A stretch of DNA of 64,000 bases from an uncultured Alphaproteobacteria bacterium (GCA_902524655.1 CABZEG010000001.1:18316-82315); one strand, 5' to 3'. Shown: positions 15,775-23,910, counted from the stretch's first letter. Translations and numbers: made by a program. Notes: a model not told the origin generated them from the sequence alone.

Positions 15775-17019
15775 TTGGTAAAAATCACAGAAAAATACTT
15801 AGAAAAAATAAAGCCAGGCACCAAAGACCAATATCACCGAGATGACACATTAAAAGGCTTTGCCGTCAAAGTAACGCCAACCGGCCGAATATCTTTTATA
15901 GCCGAAGGAAGAGTAAGAAAAGGTAGGTCTCGACGCATCACTTTAGGGCGACATCCTTTTCTTGCAATGAAGGAAGCAAGAGAGCTAGCTATGAATAATC
16001 TCAATGAAATGCAAAAAGGAATCGACCCAGTATTGAAAGAAAGGGAGGAGAGAGGAAAACAGAAAGCTTTATCAAAAACATTAAATGATATTTTTCATGA
16101 GTATCTATCCCTAAAAGCTCTCAAGCCTAATACCAAGTATGATTATGTGAACACTTTCTTATTAACTTTTTCAGAGTTAGGGAAAAGACCTATTAGAAGT
16201 ATTTCTAGGCAGGAAATCTTAGAACTCTATTTTAAGATTCAAAGCGAGAGAGGGGATTCTACCGCAGCAAAATTCAAAAGGATTGGTTCAGCTATTTTCA
16301 AATTTGCAATGGCTGATGAAGTTGATGGTGAGAGGCTGATTAAAGAAAACCCTTTTAACATAATAACTGAGAAAGGAATAAAAATTCCTTTGAAGAAGAG
16401 AGCTACCTTTCTAACTAATACAGACATCTCAAAGCTTATTACTTTCTATATGAATTTTGAAAACTGGCCCTCTCCTTCGAAACATGGAGTGACAAAGCAG
16501 GGAATAAATTACGTAATCCTTTTAATGACAACAGGGCTAAGAAAAAGTGAAGCCTTGAGACTTAAGTGGAATCATGTTGATTGGACTAATAAGACCTTCA
16601 CAGCATTTGAGACTAAAAACAGTTCAAATCATATCGTACCAATGTCGACTACTACTGAATGGATTTTAAATGAGCAGCAAAAAATTTCACTAGATAGTCC
16701 CTACGTATTTCCTTCTCAGAAAACTGGGATGCATATGACGGAACCAAAGTCGCAATTATTTAAAATAAGACGCGCAACAAAATTAAACTTTACCTTCCAT
16801 GATTTAAGAAGAACCTTTGCTACTCATGCCGAAGCATTGGGGCAATCACATGAGCTAATAAGAAAAGCTCTCAATCATAAATCTGGTGGAGGGATAACAT
16901 CTCAGTATATAATAACTCAAGTTGAAACTTTAAGACCTGTTTTTCAATCGGTTGCTGAAGGCTACAGAACTTACTATGACCCAGACTGGAGATATGACTT
17001 AATAGATGAGGGGGACTAA
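15775..17019 (+). CDS. int: Tyrosine recombinase / site-specific integrase
   Basis: This 414-residue integrase is of the tRNA-targeting P4 type. The N-terminal arm-binding domain (residues 1-95) includes DTLKGFAVKVTPTGRISFIA and ITLGRHPFLAMKEAR. The core-binding SAM-like domain covers about 100-205. The catalytic domain has Arg in TTGLRKSEALRLKW, HDLRRTFATHAEALG (His-x-x-Arg), LNHKS, and the nucleophile Tyr in SQYIITQVE. All expected catalytic residues are visible, so it looks functional. The TTG start lies 10 bp after the last arm-type repeat. Its stop overlaps the next ATG by one base. Confidence 0.93.
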   Translation: MVKITEKYLEKIKPGTKDQYHRDDTLKGFAVKVTPTGRISFIAEGRVRKGRSRRITLGRHPFLAMKEARELAMNNLNEMQKGIDPVLKEREERGKQKALSKTLNDIFHEYLSLKALKPNTKYDYVNTFLLTFSELGKRPIRSISRQEILELYFKIQSERGDSTAAKFKRIGSAIFKFAMADEVDGERLIKENPFNIITEKGIKIPLKKRATFLTNTDISKLITFYMNFENWPSPSKHGVTKQGINYVILLMTTGLRKSEALRLKWNHVDWTNKTFTAFETKNSSNHIVPMSTTTEWILNEQQKISLDSPYVFPSQKTGMHMTEPKSQLFKIRRATKLNFTFHDLRRTFATHAEALGQSHELIRKALNHKSGGGITSQYIITQVETLRPVFQSVAEGYRTYYDPDWRYDLIDEGD

Positions 17020-17270
17020 TGCATAAATCTACAATAATCTGGCTAACGATATTCTTTATGTCAGCATTTTCGACTTATGGTCAAAGTAACTTTAAAAGTT
17101 TTGGAGGAGAAGAAGCGGAGAACATTATTGTTAACGGAGACGTTATAATGGTTAATGAACGCGATTATATGATAATTAAGTATAAAAATAGACTTTACGA
17201 ATGTATATCAAGAATTTTCCTTGACGGTTATATCAATTGTCACAGGTTGAATTATTCCAAAGATAAATAA
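17019..17270 (+). CDS. Small exported protein of unknown function
   Basis: This 83-residue protein has a probable signal peptide (residues 1-21, ending STYG), followed by a short beta-rich region with two cysteines (YECISRIFLDGYINCHRL) that could form a disulphide. I do not recognise the family. Its ATG shares a base with the integrase stop (TAATG), so the two are translationally coupled. That position is unusual for an exported protein and may be accidental. Confidence 0.55.
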   Translation: MHKSTIIWLTIFFMSAFSTYGQSNFKSFGGEEAENIIVNGDVIMVNERDYMIIKYKNRLYECISRIFLDGYINCHRLNYSKDK

Positions 17271-17319
17271 AACCTAATACGATTAACTTAGAAATTAATT
17301 AACTCTAAATGCAACTGAT

Positions 17320-17347
17320 TTGACATAATGTGTACTATGTAGTACAC
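17320..17347 (+). promoter_or_regulatory. Promoter with palindromic operator upstream of the XRE gene
   Basis: A consensus -35 hexamer TTGACA (17320-17325) is followed by the palindrome GTGTACTA-TG-TAGTACAC (17330-17347), with perfect 8-bp arms, ending 7 bp before the XRE start. A clean -10 is not obvious, and the palindrome would cover it. This layout fits negative autoregulation by the XRE protein. Confidence 0.7.
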
Positions 17348-17354
17348 AGTACTT

Positions 17355-17708
17355 ATGAAAAGATTCGGTTCATATATACGAGACTGTCGAGAGGCACTCA
17401 ATAAAGAAAGTAAAGGTTACAGTGTACGGAAAGTTGCTGAGAAGATTGGGGTGGAGCCCGCATTCCTTAGCAAGGTTGAGAGAGACATAGTCCCTCCCCC
17501 TTCAGAGAAGAAGATTGTAGCTCTGGCAAAGGTGCTTGATGAGGACCCAGATATCCTACTTGCGATGGCCGGCAAAGTGTCCACAGACCTATTAAAGATA
17601 ATACAAAAGCGCCCTGTTATCTTTGCTGATTTAATTCGCAGACTAAAGAAAGAGCCGGACCATGCTGTTTTAAAAATAGTAAGAGAAGTAACAGACGGAG
17701 AATGGTAA
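17355..17708 (+). CDS. XRE-family transcriptional regulator
   Basis: This 117-residue Cro/CI-type DNA-binding protein has its helix-turn-helix in residues 20-75 (YSVRKVAEKIGVEPAFLSKV, then PPPSEKKIVALAKVLDEDPD). A C-terminal helix pair follows that ends in VREVTDGEW, a form I recall from regulators on many mobile elements. It has a palindromic operator immediately upstream and probably represses its own operon. It is 12 bp from the conserved 357-residue protein, so the two are likely co-transcribed and functionally linked. Confidence 0.88.
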   Translation: MKRFGSYIRDCREALNKESKGYSVRKVAEKIGVEPAFLSKVERDIVPPPSEKKIVALAKVLDEDPDILLAMAGKVSTDLLKIIQKRPVIFADLIRRLKKEPDHAVLKIVREVTDGEW

Positions 17709-17720
17709 AGGAGACCTAAC

Positions 17721-18794
17721 ATGATAAACTTAAGACACAATCAACTTGAAATTCGCTTTCCTGAAATTCACAAAAGGGCTGGAGTTAAAATTGATTTTAA
17801 AAGAACCTTGAGGGTACCTGATGACTCAGAAACTCACTACTTGCCGCCAAACTTAGGAAGATTTCCTCTTCGCCATATTGAAGACTTTGACTTAAAAAAT
17901 AAGAGTCATTTGAAAAAGCGTGGAGGAGTGATAATGCCAATGTTTCAGGCTGACGCACTTTGGTTAAACTTCACTCCTCTTTATGAAGGTTATGACGAAG
18001 AGTACCCAATAGCTATTAAGATAGGCACAGGTAAAATCTGTGCAATATCTGGCGATAAATGGAATTCGAGTCTAAATAGGGACCCTCAGGATTACATTGT
18101 CGTGCCAAGCCAACCATGGTTAGATGGCTATAATGCTGACAAAAACGGAACTGTAAGGCAATTCGTTGCTGCTCCCCTTGGGAAGGGCTACACAGTAGAA
18201 GAACAGTTGACAGGGTCTGCTACCGTTGGAGGTATACAGATTCAAGCTTTTCCAATGAAATTAAAAAAATATAAAGAATTAATGAAAGCACGTTCCTACC
18301 AAGTTGAGGTGCAGGCATGCTACTCAGCAGAACCATTACTAGAAAGCAGAGAGTCATTTGATATGGGTTTAGCCCCCGGAGGCTCGATTAAACAGGATAT
18401 CTACGAAGATGAGCATGACCTAGAAGACTGGGACTTACGAAATACTCACAGGTGTTTTGTAACCTTAGCAAATGCTACACAGTGGATGGACTTAACGTGC
18501 GAGGCTCCTCCCCTTTCGCCGAATACCGAGTATCAATATAAACAGGAAGGACTTACCTGGTTTGATTATTATGATAAAGATAGAGAAGCAATTGATACAG
18601 CTGTAAAGCTAGGAAAAGTTAAATCTCCGAAAAAGTTAGGAGCCGCAGAGGAAGACCCGATTTGGGATGAGGAGCTAGAATTTTCAACTAATGACCCTAT
18701 GAAAAAGTATCTCAAACTTCAAAAAATAATCAAGAAAAGGAACGAAAATAAATTGATGGAAGAGTTCGGCAGGGACAAGAAAAAATGGTGGTAA
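17721..18794 (+). CDS. Conserved 357-residue protein of unknown function
   Basis: This is a soluble-looking protein with no signal peptide or membrane helix. Strongly patterned blocks are LPPNLGRFPLRHIEDF (residues 42-57), GGVIMPMFQADALWLNF, QDYIVVPSQPWLDGY, VRQFVAAPLGKGYTVEEQ, MGLAPGGSIKQDIYED, HRCFVTLANATQW and GLTWFDYYDKD. From memory, proteins with these blocks are widespread in actinobacteria and others and are labelled hypothetical; I know no function. A lysine-rich tail (about 310-357) follows. The RBS AAGGAGACCTAAC precedes the ATG. It is co-oriented behind the XRE gene, so the pair may be a regulator-effector unit. Confidence 0.8.
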   Translation: MINLRHNQLEIRFPEIHKRAGVKIDFKRTLRVPDDSETHYLPPNLGRFPLRHIEDFDLKNKSHLKKRGGVIMPMFQADALWLNFTPLYEGYDEEYPIAIKIGTGKICAISGDKWNSSLNRDPQDYIVVPSQPWLDGYNADKNGTVRQFVAAPLGKGYTVEEQLTGSATVGGIQIQAFPMKLKKYKELMKARSYQVEVQACYSAEPLLESRESFDMGLAPGGSIKQDIYEDEHDLEDWDLRNTHRCFVTLANATQWMDLTCEAPPLSPNTEYQYKQEGLTWFDYYDKDREAIDTAVKLGKVKSPKKLGAAEEDPIWDEELEFSTNDPMKKYLKLQKIIKKRNENKLMEEFGRDKKKWW

Positions 18795-18808
18795 TAAGGA
18801 GCAAAGAC

Positions 18809-19093
18809 ATGATTACACTGAAAACGACACTAGGTGTTGAAACTCTCAGAAATGCCCCAACCGTTTCTGAACTGAAGTTAAGCCGAATAGAACAATTTAA
18901 GTTAGCTAATGAAGGTAAACTTGAGAATTACAGAGAGAGATGCTGCTTCTGTAAAGTAGAGATGACAAACATTTATAAAACTCATAATCCCTACCCTCTT
19001 AACAAAAATGAAGACGCGACCTGTTGCAAGGACTGCTGTGATACTTTGGTGGGGCCTGCTCGGATGATGATGATTTTAAAAAAGGAGATTTAA
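18809..19093 (+). CDS. Small protein with paired cysteine clusters (zinc-finger-like)
   Basis: This protein has 94 residues with the ATG chosen here, which sits 7 bases after AAGGAG; an in-frame ATG at 18785 would overlap the previous gene by 10 bp and has no RBS. Cysteines are clustered as ERCCFCKVEM and ATCCKDCCDTLVGPA, a pattern that could bind one zinc in a treble-clef or HNH-like knuckle. Catalytic HNH histidines are not evident. It is probably part of the XRE-led operon. Function unknown. Confidence 0.65.
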   Translation: MITLKTTLGVETLRNAPTVSELKLSRIEQFKLANEGKLENYRERCCFCKVEMTNIYKTHNPYPLNKNEDATCCKDCCDTLVGPARMMMILKKEI

Positions 19094-19096
19094 AAA

Positions 19097-19492
19097 ATGG
19101 AATTAGACTTACAGAATGAGACTCCGGAAAAGGAGAAAAAACCTAATTACATACACGCTGCTCTAGGAGCCATTGGGTTTATTTTTTTCCTGTGGGGCTT
19201 CTTCGAAGGAGATGGAAATTTAATAATGCGACTAATTACTGGAATTATAACCTTTGGTGGAGGCCTGATAATCACATATACAGTTCTTTACGTCGGACTG
19301 GGATGTTTATCTATTTTTTTTAACTCTGTTTATCGAGCTCAAAACTCGTTCTTAGGAGGATTAAAAGGTGCTATAGGAATATTTCTTCTTCTTGGTTTTT
19401 TCGATATGGCACTTCTTGGAGGAACGTTTATTTATCAACCAGTCATGATTTTTCTTTTTACAGGTAGTTTTGAAAACACTTTTTGGAATTGA
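19097..19492 (+). CDS. Small integral membrane protein, unknown function
   Basis: This 131-residue protein has a charged N-terminus (residues 1-17) and about four hydrophobic segments (20-40, 47-72, 90-108, 110-127). The strong RBS AAAAGGAGA precedes its ATG, and it starts 3 bp after the Cys-cluster gene, clearly the same operon. No known family is recognised. A membrane protein ending an XRE / effector / zinc-finger operon is compatible with a membrane-acting effector or immunity role, but that is speculation. Confidence 0.62.
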   Translation: MELDLQNETPEKEKKPNYIHAALGAIGFIFFLWGFFEGDGNLIMRLITGIITFGGGLIITYTVLYVGLGCLSIFFNSVYRAQNSFLGGLKGAIGIFLLLGFFDMALLGGTFIYQPVMIFLFTGSFENTFWN

Positions 19493-19564
19493 CGAATAAC
19501 GTAGGTTGTACTTGAGGTAGGTACTAATTTTGCCAAAGGGTGATTATTTTAGGCTTAGAGTTAA

Positions 19565-20218
19565 ATGACTATTAAGAACACATTATTGAAGATAAATTTC
19601 GGTTTGGTCTTTATTCTGGGATTTTATTCAAATGCTTTTTCTAACTCTCTAGGTTGTGAAAAATCAAATTACTGGTATGCATTCAATCACCCTAAACTTG
19701 AAGCAGCAAATTATAATGACCTCGTTCCGAACAAAGATAGCTCTACTATCAAGTTAAAAGGCTACGTTTACTATATAAATTTAAACCAGTACATATTTGA
19801 TGAGTGCAACATTCCAATTGTAGAGCCCATATTTTTCAATGAAAAGTATCGGTATATTATACTTTCAGATTCTTGGAGGCAGGGCCTGAACGTCAGAGAA
19901 AAAATAAAGGAATGCATTGATGTACCAGTTCAATTTATGTCACGGATTATGGTAACTGTGAAAATTTATCCAAAAAAAATTTCAGATTTAAAAATTAAAG
20001 CTGAGAATGATAGGAATACAAAACTAGATACAAACGAGAACTTATTTCCACATCCTAAAAATATAAAGGTTTGTGAGGCAGAGATAGAAGTTGCAGCTCT
20101 AATTAAACCTGAACTAGACATACCTCGATATATTCCAGAGGGGGCTCCACGTGAAGACTTTGTGCTTGCCCCAACTTTAAGAGTGACATCGATTGGGTCA
20201 ATCAAGAAAATAGACTAG
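19565..20218 (+). CDS. Secreted protein of unknown function
   Basis: This 217-residue protein has an N-terminal signal peptide (hydrophobic residues 10-22, probable cleavage around FSNS). The mature part has about five cysteines and mixed beta-strand character, with no membrane helix. No family is recognised. A gap of 72 bp separates it from the membrane-protein gene, so it may have its own promoter. The ATG has no strong Shine-Dalgarno. Confidence 0.6.
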   Translation: MTIKNTLLKINFGLVFILGFYSNAFSNSLGCEKSNYWYAFNHPKLEAANYNDLVPNKDSSTIKLKGYVYYINLNQYIFDECNIPIVEPIFFNEKYRYIILSDSWRQGLNVREKIKECIDVPVQFMSRIMVTVKIYPKKISDLKIKAENDRNTKLDTNENLFPHPKNIKVCEAEIEVAALIKPELDIPRYIPEGAPREDFVLAPTLRVTSIGSIKKID

Positions 20219-20275
20219 TGTAATGTTATGAAATGTCGCATTTGATAATCTGGAAACTTCTGCTACTTTATCATC

Positions 20276-20464
20276 ATGTGTATAATGAATAGTTTAATGT
20301 TTCTTGGCATATTAGGATATCTTGGCTTCAAAGGAGCCAGGTGGGTTGTTAAGACTGTTTACCAAAACAGAACAGCAATCTCTAACAATATCTACCAAGC
20401 CTACAATCTACCTGAGACGTTGTATCAGCGTGTAAGAGTAGACGGAAAAAGAGACTATAGATAA
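20276..20464 (+). CDS. Possible small membrane-anchored protein
   Basis: This is a 62-residue reading frame with one hydrophobic segment (residues 4-22) followed by a basic, Asn/Gln/Tyr-rich tail. There is no clear ribosome-binding site, and two ATGs (20276, 20285) are possible starts. Nothing is recognised. It is retained because no longer gene competes in this stretch, but it could be spurious. Confidence 0.35.
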   Translation: MCIMNSLMFLGILGYLGFKGARWVVKTVYQNRTAISNNIYQAYNLPETLYQRVRVDGKRDYR

Positions 20465-20478
20465 AATTTAGACCTAAG

Positions 20479-20763
20479 TTAAGTTTTAGAACCCTGACTA
20501 GGTGGTTTTAAGACCTCGTCGATAACTAAGTGTCTAAGCTCCTGCATATCAGGATTGTCACTTAGTTTTTTCAAGGCTCGTGCCTCAATCTGACGGACAC
20601 GCTCATAAGAGATGCCAAAAATCTTTGCGATTTGATGAAGTGTCCAAGTCTCTTGATTTGGCATATCAATTCCAAAACGCATCTTTAAAATCAACAGTTC
20701 ACGTTCTGTCATTTTGTCTAACTGACTCAAATTATTAACAGCCTTTGTAATTCTTATTAACAC
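20479..20763 (-). CDS. Stand-alone sigma-70 region 4 protein
   Basis: Residues 18-75 match sigma-70 region 4: MTERELLILKMRFGID, then TWTLHQIAKIFGISYERVRQ and IEARALKKLSD, the helix-turn-helix that reads -35 elements. Region 2 (core and -10 binding) is absent, so it is not a complete sigma factor. It could be an anti-sigma/co-sigma type regulator or a DNA-binding activator that captures RNA polymerase (inference). This start overlaps the Sel1 gene by 29 bp; the ATG at 20712, exactly at region 4, would give a 77-residue protein and is a real alternative. It is encoded with the Sel1 gene in a minus-strand pair. Confidence 0.78.
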   Translation of the reverse strand: MLIRITKAVNNLSQLDKMTERELLILKMRFGIDMPNQETWTLHQIAKIFGISYERVRQIEARALKKLSDNPDMQELRHLVIDEVLKPPSQGSKT

Positions 20764-21334
20764 ATTCTCTTGCTAAATCTTGTGCCTTCTCTATTTGGGA
20801 TGGGGTCATTTTTTTTGCCACTAAATCTCTGTTATTTGATGCGTCTTCAAAACCATTTGCAGCAGCTATATTTAACCACATGTGAGCATAGACCAAGTCC
20901 TGTAATACACCTAGCCCTTCTTTATACAAAAGTCCTAGATTGTTCTGCGCTTTTGAATATCCCCCTTCAGCAGCAATTTTAAACCATTGAACTGCTTCTT
21001 TATAGTCTTGGATAGTACCTTGCCCTTCTTTGAGCATAACTGCTAGATTAAACTGTGCATGTATATATCCCTGTTTAGCAGCAAGCGTGTGCCACTTAAC
21101 TGCTTCTTTATAGTCTTGAATAGTTCCTTGCCCATTATAAAACATTTGCGCCAAATTATACTGTGCTACTGCGCCTCCTTTCTCGGCTAATCTTTTAAAC
21201 CCCTCGAAAGCAATGGCGTAGTCACCTTTTTTATATGCATTAAAAGATTTTTGGAAGTCATCACCCCAACTCAAACTAACACTCAATGATAAAAATAAAA
21301 TGGTACCTGGTATATGTTTCACAAGAAGATTCAT
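20735..21334 (-). CDS. Exported Sel1-like repeat protein
   Basis: This 199-residue protein has a signal peptide (residues 1-24, ending SLSWG) and four Sel1/TPR-like repeats. Two are near-identical around GQGTIQDYKEAVKWHTLAAK and GQGTIQDYKEAVQWFKIAAE, and a later one reads LGVLQDLVYAHMWLNIAAA. Sel1 proteins are alpha-helical scaffolds in envelope or secreted interactions. The close similarity of repeats 2 and 3 suggests recent internal duplication. Presence on a small mobile element beside a sigma-region protein is unusual. The partner is unknown. Confidence 0.85.
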   Translation of the reverse strand: MNLLVKHIPGTILFLSLSVSLSWGDDFQKSFNAYKKGDYAIAFEGFKRLAEKGGAVAQYNLAQMFYNGQGTIQDYKEAVKWHTLAAKQGYIHAQFNLAVMLKEGQGTIQDYKEAVQWFKIAAEGGYSKAQNNLGLLYKEGLGVLQDLVYAHMWLNIAAANGFEDASNNRDLVAKKMTPSQIEKAQDLARECVNKNYKGC

Positions 21335-21422
21335 CTCAAAAGTATCTCCTACAGTTTAAGATTTTGCAACATAGAGGTGTTTAAGGTATTTTAGAGACAA
21401 TTTATTATTGAGGAGATAGAAA

Positions 21423-21755
21423 ATGGTTGAGTTTAGAACAGCTATGGTGAACTTTGATAATGAAAAAAATTTAAAAACTTATGTAAAGAAATACATAGAA
21501 GACTTACCAAATATTAATCCCTACCTCACAGAAATAATTGTAAATAGAACAAGCCCAACATCAGTTCAAATGATAGTAACTGCTGATACTGATGAGCTAG
21601 TAAGTTTGAAAACTAAAGAAATGGAAAAATGGAGGGAAGAAAATAAGTTTGAGGGTGTGATTGATACAATGCTTCTTCAGGGTGATGTGTTGTTTAATTA
21701 CAAAAACTACGAAGACCATAAATCCAAATATAAAAGTAATGAACTGGAGAATTAA
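21423..21755 (+). CDS. Small soluble protein of unknown function
   Basis: This 110-residue acidic/basic mixed protein is predicted to be alpha/beta, with no signal or membrane segment and no cysteines. A good RBS (GAGGAGATAG) precedes the ATG, supporting expression. Not recognised. It diverges from the Sel1 gene, with an 88-bp region that may hold both promoters, and precedes the RDD gene by 95 bp. Confidence 0.55.
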   Translation: MVEFRTAMVNFDNEKNLKTYVKKYIEDLPNINPYLTEIIVNRTSPTSVQMIVTADTDELVSLKTKEMEKWREENKFEGVIDTMLLQGDVLFNYKNYEDHKSKYKSNELEN

Positions 21756-21850
21756 CAACCAACTCCTAGCAACAAGGCCAATTCTATTTCTTGGGTTAAT
21801 TTCTCTCGAGTTCGTTTTAATTGTAAGCTGCTCAAATTAAAAAACGATAA

Positions 21851-22624
21851 ATGCAACAAAACAAAACACCAACTCAAAAACGTGAACCTAAGAGGCATAA
21901 CTATGCTGGCTTTTGGATTCGGTTCGGTGCTTTTGCCGTTGATGTGATTATATTATCTCCATTTCTTTTAATACATCAGATATCTATTAACTTTCAGTTG
22001 AGCAACCCTTCATTTGTAAACAAAACGGTGACCTTAAGCTGTTGGATTATTTTCTGGCTTTATTTTGCACTTTTAGAAAGTTCTAAAATGCAGGGAACTG
22101 TAGGTAAATGGGTTTTTGGACTAAAAGTGATTCATCAAACCGGTAGAAGAGTCAGTGAGTTGAGAGCGACAGGGAGATATTTTTCCAAAATCTTATCTAC
22201 ACTATCTCTATATGTCGGTTTTTTTATGATTGGATGGACAAAAAGGAAACAGGGTTTGCATGACTTTGTAGTGCAAAGCTATGTTGTTAGAGTAGAAAAA
22301 AGTAAGATTACAATCGCTCTACAAATTATCTGGGAGTTTATATTGACTAAAATTAATAACGAAGAAAGTTCAATCGGTAGAAATCTCAAACTTTTAAGAG
22401 AATTTATATTGAGTAAAACCTTAGATAATAAGGGCAGAATAAACTTAATTGGCTATGGTGCTATATGCTCCTTAATATTAGTAAGCCTGACAATTTTTTT
22501 CTATTTAAACTCAGGTTATAAGTCTTATGCAGAGTGTATTTTGGACAAGATGCCCGGTACTAACGATAGAGCGGCGGCTTTAATCATTCGCGATGCATGC
22601 CGAAAGGCAACATCTAAGAAATAG
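21851..22624 (+). CDS. RDD-family membrane protein
   Basis: This 257-residue protein has an RDD domain in residues 15-150. AGFWIRFGAFAVDVIIL carries the Arg and Asp of the family name, followed by GTVGKWVFGLKVI and QGLHDFVVQSYVV. A C-terminal extension has one more hydrophobic helix (about 203-222) and a short periplasmic tail with two cysteines. RDD proteins are poorly characterised; some act as ion antiporters. Its 3' end overlaps that of the convergent gene by 11 bp. Confidence 0.78.
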   Translation: MQQNKTPTQKREPKRHNYAGFWIRFGAFAVDVIILSPFLLIHQISINFQLSNPSFVNKTVTLSCWIIFWLYFALLESSKMQGTVGKWVFGLKVIHQTGRRVSELRATGRYFSKILSTLSLYVGFFMIGWTKRKQGLHDFVVQSYVVRVEKSKITIALQIIWEFILTKINNEESSIGRNLKLLREFILSKTLDNKGRINLIGYGAICSLILVSLTIFFYLNSGYKSYAECILDKMPGTNDRAAALIIRDACRKATSKK

Positions 22625-23093
22625 AAGGGTTATTTGAGTTATAAGACAAAACCTTCAACTTTTCTAACATTTCTGAGGTTGGAGAAAACCTCGTAGACTG
22701 CCCTCTACCCCTCTCTTTAGAGTAACCTCCTTTCGTCTCCTCTTCAATATAGGAGAGAGCGAGGAGACCCTCATAGACTGCCCTTACCTGTCTGTATGTT
22801 AATCGTGGTCCCTCTTCTTCAGTCTTCTTGGAGTAATATCCACTCCTCAGCTGCACCATCAACTCATGGTTAGGAACTTTACGAATATGTTTGTCTATCT
22901 CTACTAAGAACCAGGAGATGGCGTGATTAAAGTTCCGTAACGCTTCCTCTGTGCGTTGGTTCTTTCTGTAAAACTTGGGGGCAACGGAAGTGGAACTCGA
23001 AGAACTCTTCTCGGTTGCAACTTTAAGTTCCCACTCTCTTATCTCTTCTGATAACGCATTGACCAACCCTTCGAGTCTTTCTTGGGTTATCAT
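22614..23093 (-). CDS. Putative winged-helix DNA-binding or replication-associated protein
   Basis: This 159-residue protein has a coiled helical N-terminus and a Ser-rich linker (SSSSSTSVAPKFYRK). Its C-terminal region reads like a winged helix: RLTYRQVRAVYEGLLALSYI followed by a Gly/Arg wing (GYSKERGRGQSTRFSPT). The wing pattern recalls (from memory) uncharacterised replication or DNA-binding proteins on plasmids and islands. It is transcribed away from an adjacent block of iteron-like repeats (23120-23272), as Rep genes often are. It is more GC-rich than its neighbours. The function is inference only. Confidence 0.5.
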   Translation of the reverse strand: MITQERLEGLVNALSEEIREWELKVATEKSSSSSTSVAPKFYRKNQRTEEALRNFNHAISWFLVEIDKHIRKVPNHELMVQLRSGYYSKKTEEEGPRLTYRQVRAVYEGLLALSYIEEETKGGYSKERGRGQSTRFSPTSEMLEKLKVLSYNSNNPSIS

Positions 23094-23119
23094 CGTATGA
23101 CACTCCCTGTCTCTATAAT

Positions 23120-23272
23120 GTAATACATTATGTATACATTATAGTAATACCTTAAGTCTTCTTCTTCTCCTTTATTAAAGAAAGAAAACCTTAAGGTTAA
23201 CCTTAATGTACTTTAAGTATTAACTTAAGAAGAAGGAGTTAAAGTATACTTTAAGTAATACATTATGTATAC
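23120..23272. repeat. Iteron-like repeat block, candidate replication origin or operator
   Basis: An exact 18-bp direct repeat, GTAATACATTATGTATAC, occurs at 23120-23137 and 23255-23272. Between them are many copies of a TTAAG-type element: CTTAAG 23151, CCTTAAGG 23189, ACTTTAAGTA 23210, ACTTAAGA 23223, ACTTTAAGTA 23248. Complementary AAGTCTTCTTCTTCTCC and AAGAAGAAGGAG tracts (about 23154 and 23227) form an imperfect inverted repeat. The region is very AT-rich and non-coding, next to the putative winged-helix gene. The structure fits an iteron origin or a multi-site operator. Confidence 0.6.
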
Positions 23273-23367
23273 TAGTAACGAAGATTAATTTTTATGTCGT
23301 GTTATTTATAACGAGCATTATTATTTTAATTTTGAAAGAGCTATACCATATTCTAAAGGGCTTAAAG

Positions 23368-23910
23368 ATGAAGATTATTACTAAATTGTCGACAATTCTT
23401 TTGTTTCTATTTTTCTCAGGCTTTTTATATGCACAAAGCGATGACATTATTGGGAAAGATGACGCCAAGGCTATGTTTGCCTTGGGGCTAGAAGAATGGA
23501 AACAGAACCTTTTAACAGGTAAAGCAGCTGGTGCATTTGATTACGATACCGACAACAATTTAGAGTGGACATTAATCTCCTATCCTCCAGTTGGTAAAAT
23601 TGTGGTCACTCCTTCTTATTCTGAGAATAACTTGTCAAGACCATGGAAAGTTTCATTGTCAATTGTATATTACCCCCAATACTCTGGCGTATTTATGAGA
23701 TTGAGTGATAAAGAGCATCGCGATTTAATTGCAAAAGCTCAAAGACAGTTGAGACCAGAACTCACTCTCATGACAAAAGTTACTATATCTAAAAAAGACC
23801 AACTGTTTATACACGATTTCCAGATTTTTGAAGCAGGTAAATTTCCTTTAATGGATAACAAATCGACCAATGCGAAGGGATGCATTGAACCTTGTATAGT
23901 AAGAAATTAA
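23368..23910 (+). CDS. Exported protein of unknown function
   Basis: This protein has 180 residues from the chosen ATG, which has AAAGGG about 8 bases upstream and opens directly on a signal peptide (MKIITKLSTILLFLFFSGFL, cleavage after YA). An in-frame GTG at 23299 would add a second hydrophobic stretch and is less likely. The mature protein is beta-rich, with a Cys pair at the C-terminus (GCIEPCIVRN). No family is recognised. It is the last coding gene of the element. Confidence 0.6.
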   Translation: MKIITKLSTILLFLFFSGFLYAQSDDIIGKDDAKAMFALGLEEWKQNLLTGKAAGAFDYDTDNNLEWTLISYPPVGKIVVTPSYSENNLSRPWKVSLSIVYYPQYSGVFMRLSDKEHRDLIAKAQRQLRPELTLMTKVTISKKDQLFIHDFQIFEAGKFPLMDNKSTNAKGCIEPCIVRN

